NCBI RefSeq assembly: GCF_030384665.1
Contig: NC_083677.1
Coordinates: 310,001-374,000, forward strand
Direction of reading: 5' to 3'
DNA length: 64,000 bases
DNA from: Lodderomyces elongisporus
Lineage: Eukaryota > Ascomycota > Pichiomycetes > Serinales > Debaryomycetaceae
Shown here: in pieces, positions 17,857-26,833 of the stretch
How positions within the stretch are numbered: position 1 is the first letter of the stretch
How the letters are laid out: every line of letters begins with the position of its first letter
The notes under the pieces: generated by a model
Seen by the model: the letters and a program-made list of their open reading frames with translations, nothing else
Told to the model about the DNA's origin: nothing
Database searches by the model: none
Translations under genes and position numbers: made by a program

Positions 17857-20800
17857 TTAGATGAAACAATAACCAATAAACCCAATAAGGACAGTCCATG
17901 AGGATTTGGTGATATAGCCAGCCGAACCTTCAAAAACTTCCAACACATCAGTAACTGCAGTTGTTGAATATGCCATAGTTGATCCACTTTCCATTTCTGT
18001 TACAAGAGAAGTGATTCCAGTCGTAGTAAAGAGAGTAGACTGTTTTTCTTCATTTATCTCCTCTTGCTCCTCCGCTTCTTCTTCTTTTTCCTCTTTTTCT
18101 TCTTCTTCTTTTACAACAGCTGTTTCTGTTACTGTATAATCCAAAATTGTAGCACTTGCGATTTCAGATTCTTTAGCAATTTCAGTAGTCATGGTCAATG
18201 TCAATGTTAAAGTTGATGTCTCAATTTTGGTTCCAACCTCTTCTGTGGTGTACGTCTCTCCATCTTTGGTCAAGGTTTGTGTGATAAGAACTCCTTCGTC
18301 TACGATTGTGATGGGGGTGGTAGTGGTAGTGGTAATAGTGGTGGTAATAATTATTGTACTATTATCAATCAAGGTTGTAGTAGTGCTTGCTTTTTTGTAA
18401 ATGACTGATTGAGAAACAATTGTTTCAAAACCTACTTCTGTAGTCGTAAAAGTTTCACCTTCCTTTGTAATGGTTTTGGTAACTGGCACCTTCTGGTCAA
18501 CAACCGTGACTTCAGTTGTAATGGTAATGGGATTGGTGAAGACCTCGGTTACAATCAGGGTCTCAACGCTTGACTCTGTCACTGTAGAGATTTTGCCTTC
18601 TTCGGTGATGAGTTTGGTAAAGTATTGAGTTTTCTCAACAAAAACCTCCTGAATCTCAGTGGTGGTAGCTTCAACAGTGATTGGCTCTTCTTTGATTGTT
18701 ACCGTATCAATAACAGTGTCAGTTTCAGTAATAGTATAACCGTCCTTGGTGATCAATTTCACCTCCGCCTTCTCTTGTTCAACCACAGTGATGACCTCAC
18801 CTTCAATCGTTGAAGTGATAGTAACCGGCTCTTCGGTGACAACACTGACCAAAGTCACTGTTTCATGATTGGTATCAGTAACTGTGAATGTTTCGTTCTC
18901 CTTAACAACAACTTCCTTAGTCAAAACTTTGTACTCAATGATAGTCTCTGATTCTCCTTCAACTGTAGTTGTATATGTTTTTGGCTCTTCAGTCACAGTG
19001 GTGCTCAAAACAACAGTTTCTAAACTAGTATGTACTTGGGTTTTGGTTCTCTCCTTTCCCTCTTCAGTAATGGTAACAGTAACAGGTTCCTTAAATTCAA
19101 GAACCGTTTCTAAAACACCTTCAATAGTTTTAATAACTGTAACTGGTTCTTCTGTTATGGTGATTTGATCTTTTGTTGTCTCGGTAACAGTGGTAATTTC
19201 ACCATCCATGGTCACTGTTTTTGTAACAGGTTCTTTGAATTCAATAATCGTAACAGGAGTGCCTTCAACTGTTTTCGTTGTAGTTTTAGGACTTTCAGTA
19301 ACAGTAATGCTCTTAAATTTAATTTCGGTGGTGGTGAACTCTTTGCCCTTTTCAGTTACGGTCTCAGTGATTGGTTCTTTATACTCAACTATCGTCTTTG
19401 GAACTCCTTCAACAGTAGTGGTAATCGTTTGGGCATCTTGAGTAACAGTAATAAATTCAACACTCTTTTCAGTGACTGCGTAAGCTTGGCCTTCCTCGGT
19501 GACGGTTTTTGTAATTGGTTTTTGGACCTCAATAATTGTTATTGGAGTTGGAATTCCTTCCACCGTTTCATAAACGGTTTTCGGTTCCTTGGTAACAACT
19601 ATTGTTTCATAATTTGTCTCAGTAATGGAATATGCTTCACCTTGCTCAGTAACGGTCTTGGTCTCTGGTTTCAAGTATTTAAAAACAGTCTCAACAGCAC
19701 CTTCCACGGTGGTTGTGTATGTGATTGGTTGTTCTGTAGAGTAAATTGTTTCAACACGAACTTTGGTGAATGTTTGTCCTTCCTCAGTGACTGTATGAGT
19801 CACTGGTTGTTGATACTTGATTATTGTTTCAGGAACACCTTCAACAGTTGTGGTGATTGTTTCGGTTTCCGGCTCATCAGTAAATGTTGTGCTTACAACA
19901 AGAGTCTGTACAAGGGTCTCAGTGTTCAACTCAGTAACTGTTGCGGTTTCGGTATCTGTTGTTAAAAATGTTTTCCCATCCCTTGTAATAGTCTCAGTCA
20001 CAAGTATCTCGCGCTCAACAGTGGTTTCCAAAACCTTTTCAACGGTAGTGGTTACAGTTTCGGCTTCCTGGGTGACTGTTATAGCCTCGGTTGTTGTTTC
20101 CTTACTGGTTTCAGTAACATTCATTGTAACTGTTTCTGTAGCTACTTCGGTGGTGACAAATGTTGTTCCATCCTCAGTAATTGTGTGGGTGACGGTAGTT
20201 TCAGTAACAACAACAGTAGGAACAGTGGTGGTGAAAGTTGTGACTTTTTCAATTTCACTTTCAGATGAAGTAGCGACAATTGGAGTTGTCAAGGTAGTAG
20301 AATAATCAGTAGATGAAGCAGTAGATGTTTCAGTAAAAAAAGTACTGGAAAGAGTTGTAGATGTAATAGTAGAGCTCAAAGTTGGCTTGTATGGCTCACA
20401 GTCTGGAACTTTCCAACAATAGTTTGGTAAAGTCAAATCAAAAGTCTTTGCAGCATCAAACTTGGTATATGATTTGTGAACTGTTCTCTTGACTTTGTCA
20501 AGATTCTTCTCGCATGTGTATTTGTAGTTGGTGTCAAAGACATGCAGCCAATCACTGTACCAAACCAGAACTCTATACTCTATACCGAAATCAGGAGGCA
20601 AACAAAAGTAATTACCGTGTTGAATAGGTGAGACTATTACTGATGCTTCAAAGTCAAAAGGGTTGTTATATTTGAAAGTTGCAGTATCGCCATGCGCCTT
20701 AATATTGTCCATATATGGAGAGCCCAAGTTTACAAAATCAATCTCAATAGAACTTTCACCAGCAAATGATTTTAAAGCAGATGGATCATAAGTAGTCTTG

Positions 20801-21129
20801 AACAAAAAATCAATCTTGTAGTGTTTTTCATCAACTTTTTCAGCCTTGGTCACTTGAAAATGCGCAGCTGGAGCAGACTTTGCAGAAGATTTTGCAGACG
20901 ACTTTACAGTCCTCTTTTCCAACCCCTCGTATATACCAGCACTCAGTTGAATATCAAACGGAACTTCTTGACCGTAACAATTATGACCAACGGGAGCTAG
21001 AGCAAAATTTCTTGCAAAGTCATAGTAATCGCCTTTCCCAGGAACTGAAGGTGGTTTGGTCACCTTTTTGGTAGCTTCAGTAGTACTTAAAGCGGCCACA
21101 ATGAATACCAATAAGTTTTTGAATTGCAT
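17857..21129 (-). CDS. GPI-anchored adhesin-like wall protein with Thr/Glu-rich repeats (1,090 aa)
   Basis: Predicted secreted cell-wall protein that shares its head domain with the giant adhesin downstream. Order: signal peptide (about residues 1-19); head at about 20-245 with Cys51 (NCYGQ), Cys176 (YFCLP), Cys206, Cys238 and Cys244 (NYCWKVPDC); a short Ser/Thr linker; about 13 copies of a roughly 47-residue repeat (K/E-P-V/I-T-x-T-V-T-E-E-G, then TVEGxPxTIIEYK); an acidic stretch of about 24 residues, mostly Glu, near residue 1010; and a GPI signal with EGSA at 1067-1070 and a hydrophobic tail ending in GYCFI. Within the head, an inserted Ala/Ser/Lys-rich segment follows LEKR (70-73), which looks like a Kex2-type dibasic site and is absent from the neighbour. 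The ATG at 21129 is the only sensible start. The 2-kb upstream region is shared with divergent NMD5. Ligand unknown. Confidence 0.87.
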   Translation of the reverse strand: MQFKNLLVFIVAALSTTEATKKVTKPPSVPGKGDYYDFARNFALAPVGHNCYGQEVPFDIQLSAGIYEGLEKRTVKSSAKSSAKSAPAAHFQVTKAEKVDEKHYKIDFLFKTTYDPSALKSFAGESSIEIDFVNLGSPYMDNIKAHGDTATFKYNNPFDFEASVIVSPIQHGNYFCLPPDFGIEYRVLVWYSDWLHVFDTNYKYTCEKNLDKVKRTVHKSYTKFDAAKTFDLTLPNYCWKVPDCEPYKPTLSSTITSTTLSSTFFTETSTASSTDYSTTLTTPIVATSSESEIEKVTTFTTTVPTVVVTETTVTHTITEDGTTFVTTEVATETVTMNVTETSKETTTEAITVTQEAETVTTTVEKVLETTVEREILVTETITRDGKTFLTTDTETATVTELNTETLVQTLVVSTTFTDEPETETITTTVEGVPETIIKYQQPVTHTVTEEGQTFTKVRVETIYSTEQPITYTTTVEGAVETVFKYLKPETKTVTEQGEAYSITETNYETIVVTKEPKTVYETVEGIPTPITIIEVQKPITKTVTEEGQAYAVTEKSVEFITVTQDAQTITTTVEGVPKTIVEYKEPITETVTEKGKEFTTTEIKFKSITVTESPKTTTKTVEGTPVTIIEFKEPVTKTVTMDGEITTVTETTKDQITITEEPVTVIKTIEGVLETVLEFKEPVTVTITEEGKERTKTQVHTSLETVVLSTTVTEEPKTYTTTVEGESETIIEYKVLTKEVVVKENETFTVTDTNHETVTLVSVVTEEPVTITSTIEGEVITVVEQEKAEVKLITKDGYTITETDTVIDTVTIKEEPITVEATTTEIQEVFVEKTQYFTKLITEEGKISTVTESSVETLIVTEVFTNPITITTEVTVVDQKVPVTKTITKEGETFTTTEVGFETIVSQSVIYKKASTTTTLIDNSTIIITTTITTTTTTPITIVDEGVLITQTLTKDGETYTTEEVGTKIETSTLTLTLTMTTEIAKESEIASATILDYTVTETAVVKEEEEKEEKEEEAEEQEEINEEKQSTLFTTTGITSLVTEMESGSTMAYSTTAVTDVLEVFEGSAGYITKSSWTVLIGFIGYCFI
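18232..20208 (-). repeat. About 13 copies of a ~47-aa Thr/Val/Glu repeat in the second adhesin
   Basis: Each unit reads, in order, a hydrophobic-Lys-Glu-Pro entry, T-x-T-V-T-E-E-G, a TTE/TET segment, a T-V-T-x-E-P-x-T segment, and T-V-E-G-x-P-x-T-I-I-E-Y-K. Units at the head-proximal and tail-proximal ends carry insertions of about 10-15 residues (for example LVVSTTFTDEPE). The pattern is unrelated to the 36-residue Als-type repeat of the neighbouring gene. Confidence 0.88.
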
Positions 21130-21711
21130 CTTCTCTATTTCCTTTCTTTTCCCTTTGTTTTCTTTTCAGTTTTCCTAATTTACTTTTTGGAGCTTTGTTG
21201 AATTTTGATCAATAAAATTCACAACCATCACCACTCATCAAGTCAGGCACAAATACTGACATATTTATAGTTGAGATAAGTCAAAAGATAAAAGACCCGA
21301 GTCAATTAATTAACTCAATTGTGAACACCACTTCGATTTGAAGTATTAATTAACTTGAATTTTTTTTTTTTTTGTTTCTTTCTTGTTTTGGAAGCCATTT
21401 GGTGAAAAAAAGTACATAAATTAGATAACTATTTGTAAAACTTGGTAACATTTAAAAGAGTAAAATACTTTCAAACATTCAAGCTTTTTTCTTTATCCTC
21501 ACCCTACCGCCCTTTTCTTCCATTCACAAACATAAAGCAGAATCAGAACGCCCTTCGGGTACACTGTAATAGTATTAGAATGACTTTTGCAGACATTGCA
21601 GACGTTTTTTGTTTCCTACCATTTTGCAAAATTATCACTTCACCCTTCACGGCACAAATGTTCTAAAGTTGTTTCTATATTGATCCATCATGAATTGAAC
21701 CCAAGAAACTT

Positions 21712-21728
21712 CCCCCCCCCCCCCCCCC
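21712..21728. repeat. C17 homopolymer adjoining an A run
   Basis: Seventeen consecutive C followed immediately by about fifteen A. Such a pure GC homopolymer is out of keeping with the AT-rich surroundings. Length is likely to vary between clones and sequencing runs. Confidence 0.9.
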
Positions 21729-21836
21729 AAAAAAAAAAAAAAATAAGAATAAAAATAAATAATTAATGAAAAAGAAGGTTTTAATTTATCCACAGGGTCT
21801 TTTAAATAACCGAGGTAATTCGAATAGCATAGACCT

Positions 21837-21927
21837 TAATAATAATCATAATAATAATAATAATAATAGTTATTATTACTATAATTATAATTACTGTTAT
21901 TATTATTATTACTACTACTACTATTAT
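21837..21927. repeat. Imperfect AAT/ATT/ACT triplet microsatellite
   Basis: About 30 trinucleotides, first AAT (with one ATC), then ATT/AT-rich units, then ACT, giving a partly self-complementary stretch. Noncoding. Confidence 0.9.
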
Positions 21928-23050
21928 GAGCTTTATAATTTCCTTGCTTTGTCTCTGCTCTTCTTGATGTACTTTTTTTTTCTTCTTTCTCAATAACCGA
22001 ATCAATATTTGAACAGCGTCTTTGAAAGGATGGGACAAATTATTATAAATTGGATTTTTCAATTCACCATCAAGGGTTCAAAATTTGGGAAACACAAAGT
22101 TTATTAAACAATTCAAGAACTGGTTCTTTAATCCTAAACCACCTTCTTGTTACTCTTTATTAAAATCTGGGCCTTTTTCCCAAGTCTGGCAACTGATGAT
22201 TTAATATAAATTACAAATAACCACTTTTTCTTCTTCTTCGTCAATAATTTATAGGTGTAATCAATATTGATTGCAATTATTAATTATTATTATTCTCTTT
22301 TAGCTTCAACCAAAGTAAATTGGTTAGGACAAAGTTAGCATAACAACCCAATATGGGAATAATCTTGACATTCTTGACCAAAGTGCAAGACATTGCCTTT
22401 TGTTACAACACCAAAGTGGAAAAATGAAAATTGAAATCCATATTTTTAATAGCACTCAATTTGTCAAAAAAGTAGTACTAAAATGCACTGAATGAACAAA
22501 GTTAACTTTTCCCTTAGTAATGTTTCTTTCCCTTTCAAAAATTTACTTTGCAATACTCATAAAAACAATTAAAAATATAATCAAGTTTTGAAAAAATGGA
22601 GTAGCTGGAAACAGAGATATCAATTTACTGTGCTGTATGTAGTTTATTATTTTTTTATTCTTACCAGTGGTTCAAAATAAAATCTTCCCAAATTGTAAGT
22701 CTCATATCATTCGTAGAAATATTAACCAGCTTCAGTAGAGCTATAAGTCCCATTTTTGAATATTCACACACAGCCTCTGCTTATAAAAATAAAATAAATA
22801 GTGAATAACATGTTGTTACAATAGTTTAATGAAATCGAAAACCCATACAATTCAAGAAATGAAAGAAACGAATTTCTTTCGAAATTTCTTTCAACAGAGT
22901 TCTATAAGTATGATTGTATAAATTGCATACACGAACGCTACCATAGAAATGGAACACAAAAAAACATTAAAAAAAATGTTCCATATAATTAAATTAAAAA
23001 AAAAAAAAAAAGAAAAAAGGAAAAAACGTCTTCATCAAAAAGACGACACT

Positions 23051-23074
23051 ATGATGTTTAAAAGTCATAGCTAA
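23051..23074 (+). promoter_or_regulatory. Possible short upstream ORF ahead of NMD5
   Basis: ATGATG followed by five codons and TAA, ending about 100 nt before the NMD5 ATG. It could act as an upstream ORF if the transcript starts before it. The transcription start cannot be read from the sequence. Confidence 0.2.
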
Positions 23075-23175
23075 GTAAACACACACACATATATACATAC
23101 ACAAGCACTTAAACACTTCAACATTGTAATTTGCTTACTCACTAACAAAATTAGTAACTAAAAGAACAGACGCTA

Positions 23176-26100
23176 ATGGATGCAAATTTACTTCTAAAGT
23201 GTTTTGCTGAAACACTTCAAGCAGACGTGACCTCACGTACTGCAGCAGAGAAACAATTGAAGGAAATCTCAGTGCAGCCTGGTTTCTTGGGTGCATGTCT
23301 TGACATATTGGAGACTCAAGAAACTCCGGCTCATGTCAAAAAGGCTGCTGCAGTTTATTTCAAAAATAGGGTTGTTCGGTACTGGGCGTCAAAGGACACC
23401 AATTTAAGAGTCGATGAAGGTGAAAAACCTGTGGTGAAAGACCGAATAGTTCCAGTTTTACTTGTTGTCGATCACAGTACAAGACAACAAATCTTACCAG
23501 CATTCCGATTATTAGTAAGTCTCGAGTTTGACAATTGGAGCAAGTTATTAGAGCAAACTGGACAATTGTTGCAAGAACTGGAGAAATCTGAAGACTATTT
23601 ATACACAGCTATTCTTTGTCTAGTGGAGATTACAAGAAAGTTCAAATGGGCAGATAATCAAAGCAGGTCGAACAAATTAGATCCCATTTTGGAACAAACC
23701 TTCCCATTTTTATTGTCCATTGGTAAATCACTTTTGAGTCAACACGAAAACGGCGTTGAACTCACGGAAACGAAAGCTGAGATTTTGAAACTCATCTTGA
23801 AATCTTACAGATTTGTTACATACTATGAAATTCCCAATATGTTGAGGGAGCGTGACCAGCTCTTGCAATGGGGCGAGTTCCATGCATCCGTTATCAGCAT
23901 GAAACCACCAGCTTACGCAGCCAATACTGATGTATCGGAACAAGAAAAGAGTTTGCTCCAAGTTGCCAAATGCTACAAGTGGTCAGTGGCTAATATCTTG
24001 CGACTCTTTATACGTTATGGATCTCAAAACTCATTGTCTAGAAAGATTGCATATCCCGAGTTTCTCAATGTGTTTATAAATGAGTTTATGCCACATTTCT
24101 TCAACCACATTTTAAAAGTTGTTGAGGAGTTTTGCCAAGGTGTCAGGTGGATTGGATTGACTGAATTATACCAATTGCTTGAGTTCTTGAGCCATTGCAT
24201 TAGTGAAATGCCCACTTGGAAATTGATCAAACCACATTTTGAAATTTTAATGCATCATTTTATTTATCCTGTCATATGTCCATCCGATCATTTGCTCGAG
24301 ACTTTTGAAGATGATCCCCAAGAATACATAAATCTATGCTTTGATACATGTGGCGATTATGATAACGAGAGATATGCAGCTTTAGGATTCGTCACGACTT
24401 CTTTGCTCAAACATGCCAAGTTTTGTCTTCCACCAATTACGTTAATGATTCAGCAAGAATTAACGAATGTTCAAAACGACGATTCGCTTGAAAGTGCTAA
24501 AAAGAAAGATGGACTCATGCGTATTCTAGGTAGCATTTCTGGCTATCTTGTTGATGATGACTCGATTGCACCACTATTAACTACATTGGTTGTTCCAAAC
24601 TTTAAAACCGCACACGAGTTCCTTAAAGCAAGGACTATTGAAGTATGCTCGCAGTTTGCTGACGTTCAATTTGCACCCGATGTACTTGCTGTTATAACCC
24701 ATGGCATTTTAAACAATTTTGACGGCGATGTTTCCTTGCCTGTGCGCTTCAATAGCGCCTTGTCAATTCAAGCATTTATTACCAATGAGGATTCCAAAAA
24801 TGCTCTTTCGCAAACAATTCTTCCTGTCATGTCCAAACTCTTGGAATTGTCGAATGAGATTGACAATGATGCCATCTCCATTATAATGCAAGAATGTGTC
24901 GAAAGTTTTTCGGAACAGTTACAACCATTTGGTGTTGACTTGATGAGCAAGCTAGTCCACCAATTTTTAAAGCTTGCTATAGAAATCAATGAGGCTTCTA
25001 AAGTGGAAGTTGATGATTTCGATGCAAACTATGAAGATCAAGGTGACAAGGCAATGGCAGCTTTGGGATTCTTAAACACCATGATTACTGTTTTGTTATC
25101 ATTTGAGAACTCGCATGAAATCTGTGTCAAGTTGGAGGAGATCTGTGCTCCTGCTATTGATTATGTTTTGGTCAACCAAATGGATGACTTTTTTGCTGAA
25201 ATTGGTGAATTGATTGAGAATGCAACTTTTTTGTTGAGAGCCATTACCCCCATTATGTGGAAAAATTTCAAGCTTCTTTATGATATTTTCGAACAAGGGT
25301 CTGGTCTTTTGTATGTTGAAGAGTTGTTACCTTGCTTGACCAATTATATGATTTATGGGAAATCTACTATAAAGAATGACGAAAACTTGCAAAAACATTT
25401 TTTCCAATTGCTCAATGTTATTGCTGCTTCGTCTCAAGAAGAAGAAGTGGGTTCAATTTCAGACTTGGTTTTGACGTATGAATTTGCAGAAAACTTTATA
25501 CTCACATTGGAGGAGAATGCTGCACCATATGTACCCCAAATACTAGAGGTGGTATTAAGCAATTACCACCAATGTGAAGAAAGGAAATTAAACGGTACCT
25601 TTACCGTCAATAGTAATAACGTTATTATAGCGTGCCTTGTTTATAGCACTGAGGCTACCATTGCGATACTCAAACAGACCAACCAGTTTAGTACTTTCTT
25701 CAAGAAATGGTTGGATTCATCTCTTGAAAGGGTTTTTGATTTGAAGCTTTCGCTTTTAGGATTGATGAAACTCATTTCTATTAATCAATTGGACTCCGAT
25801 ATTTCATTAGCCGTATCCGGTAAGATCCCATCAACGTTAAAACAACTCGTTACCTCAATCACCAATTTGGAGAAAAAGAGGAAAAACATTGATGATTTCA
25901 AAGATGATGTGAATTTGAATCTTGATCAAGCACAACTGCTGGTGCAAACTCAAAATTCTATACAAAATAATTCGTTGGGTGCAGATGACGAACAGCAACA
26001 AGGCGAATCCGGATATGAGGAGGATTGGGAAGATGATGTTGAAGCAACAAAGAAATACATTGAGTTTTTGAACAATGAAGAATCCCAATTGACTGGATCT

Positions 26101-26292
26101 GGTTTCCAGGATGAGGAAGAAATCTACGAGGACCCACTCGCTCCAACGCCATTGGATGAAGTTAACATTTTTGAGCTCTTTAAATCCTTTTTACATGAAT
26201 TCCAGCTGGCTGACCCCGACAAGTTTAATGTTCTCTTTGGGAATTTGAAGGATGAAGATCAAAAAGTAATAATTGATGTAGTGAATACATAG
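23176..26292 (+). CDS. NMD5: NMD5 (Kap119), importin-beta family nuclear import receptor
   Basis: Karyopherin of the importin-7/8 type that carries cargo through nuclear pores under Ran control. The 1,038-residue length matches S. cerevisiae Nmd5 (about 1,048). The N-terminus contains PGFLGACLDI and DEGEKPVVKD, with an importin-beta N-terminal (Ran-binding) domain at about residues 20-100. It continues with YLYTAILCLVEITRKFKW and FEDDPQEYINL, and the centre has SEQLQPFGVDLMSKLVHQFL and KAMAALGFLNTM, all closely matching Nmd5 and less close to its paralogue Sxm1. The C-terminus has the usual acidic tract (EEDWEDDVEATKKYIEFL) followed by EDPLAPTPLDEVN. The ATG at 23176 gives the canonical start and the stop is TAG at 26290. 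Divergent from the adhesin gene and convergent with MAG2. Confidence 0.93.
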   Translation: MDANLLLKCFAETLQADVTSRTAAEKQLKEISVQPGFLGACLDILETQETPAHVKKAAAVYFKNRVVRYWASKDTNLRVDEGEKPVVKDRIVPVLLVVDHSTRQQILPAFRLLVSLEFDNWSKLLEQTGQLLQELEKSEDYLYTAILCLVEITRKFKWADNQSRSNKLDPILEQTFPFLLSIGKSLLSQHENGVELTETKAEILKLILKSYRFVTYYEIPNMLRERDQLLQWGEFHASVISMKPPAYAANTDVSEQEKSLLQVAKCYKWSVANILRLFIRYGSQNSLSRKIAYPEFLNVFINEFMPHFFNHILKVVEEFCQGVRWIGLTELYQLLEFLSHCISEMPTWKLIKPHFEILMHHFIYPVICPSDHLLETFEDDPQEYINLCFDTCGDYDNERYAALGFVTTSLLKHAKFCLPPITLMIQQELTNVQNDDSLESAKKKDGLMRILGSISGYLVDDDSIAPLLTTLVVPNFKTAHEFLKARTIEVCSQFADVQFAPDVLAVITHGILNNFDGDVSLPVRFNSALSIQAFITNEDSKNALSQTILPVMSKLLELSNEIDNDAISIIMQECVESFSEQLQPFGVDLMSKLVHQFLKLAIEINEASKVEVDDFDANYEDQGDKAMAALGFLNTMITVLLSFENSHEICVKLEEICAPAIDYVLVNQMDDFFAEIGELIENATFLLRAITPIMWKNFKLLYDIFEQGSGLLYVEELLPCLTNYMIYGKSTIKNDENLQKHFFQLLNVIAASSQEEEVGSISDLVLTYEFAENFILTLEENAAPYVPQILEVVLSNYHQCEERKLNGTFTVNSNNVIIACLVYSTEATIAILKQTNQFSTFFKKWLDSSLERVFDLKLSLLGLMKLISINQLDSDISLAVSGKIPSTLKQLVTSITNLEKKRKNIDDFKDDVNLNLDQAQLLVQTQNSIQNNSLGADDEQQQGESGYEEDWEDDVEATKKYIEFLNNEESQLTGSGFQDEEEIYEDPLAPTPLDEVNIFELFKSFLHEFQLADPDKFNVLFGNLKDEDQKVIIDVVNT

Positions 26293-26833
26293 GACAAGTA
26301 AATATAGAATATAAATAACTGCATAAAAATTAAATGGAAATAAATAGAGGTAACTAAAGATTCACTGTAACGCACGAGTAGAGAAAAATTTTTTATTCCC
26401 AATGATTGTTTATTCAAATTGATGATTATTGGTAATGTCAATTATCATATATGTGTATATAACTTTGCCCCTTTTCCTTCTATTTTAAAAAGCGTTGACC
26501 TTAGAAAACTCTCTATTGAAATTTCTGCCGACATTTAGTTTTAATTTTTTCTTTGTCATCATCTTGTCCTATGATATTATACTGGGGAAGAACAGAGTCA
26601 TTATACATTGAAACATGAGTTATATCTTGCAGAAGTACTTCCCTTTTTTTATGTGTTTTAGATTTTTTCCCTTTGTCTTTATTGGTTTCCTTCATTTCCT
26701 TCATTTCCTTCATTTCCTTCATTTCCTTCATTTCCTTCGTTTCCTTCGTTTCCTTCGTTTCCTTCGTTTCCTTCGTTTCCTTCGTTTACTTCGTTTTTTT
26801 CGTACTCACCTTTTCAGCTTTATGTGGTCACAA
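26293..26833. other. Convergent 3' intergenic region NMD5 / MAG2
   Basis: 541 bp between two 3' ends. Apart from the 9-bp minisatellite at 26686-26793, only AT-rich sequence suited to transcript ends is visible. Confidence 0.7.
26686..26793. repeat. 9-bp minisatellite, 12 units, two blocks of variants
   Basis: Five TTTCCTTCA units are followed by six TTTCCTTCG units and one TTTACTTCG. The clean block structure suggests that a single A-to-G change was spread by repeat expansion. Since the unit is a multiple of three it stays open in several frames, giving spurious Phe/Ile/Ser or Met/Lys/Glu repeat peptides. Confidence 0.95.

Larger units (their letters stand above)
21130..23175. other. 2.0-kb divergent intergenic region (second adhesin / NMD5)
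   Basis: Upstream DNA for both the second adhesin (minus) and NMD5 (plus). It contains a 17-C homopolymer running straight into a run of A, a triplet-repeat stretch, and many A/T tracts, including a long poly-A just upstream of NMD5 near 22995. No conserved open frame or RNA gene was recognised. Confidence 0.7.

Noticed and set aside
23176..26292. CSE1 or SXM1 as identity of the karyopherin
   Set aside because: The N-terminal PGFLGACLDI, EKPVVKD and central QLQPFGVDLM blocks match Nmd5; Cse1 lacks them and Sxm1 is less similar.
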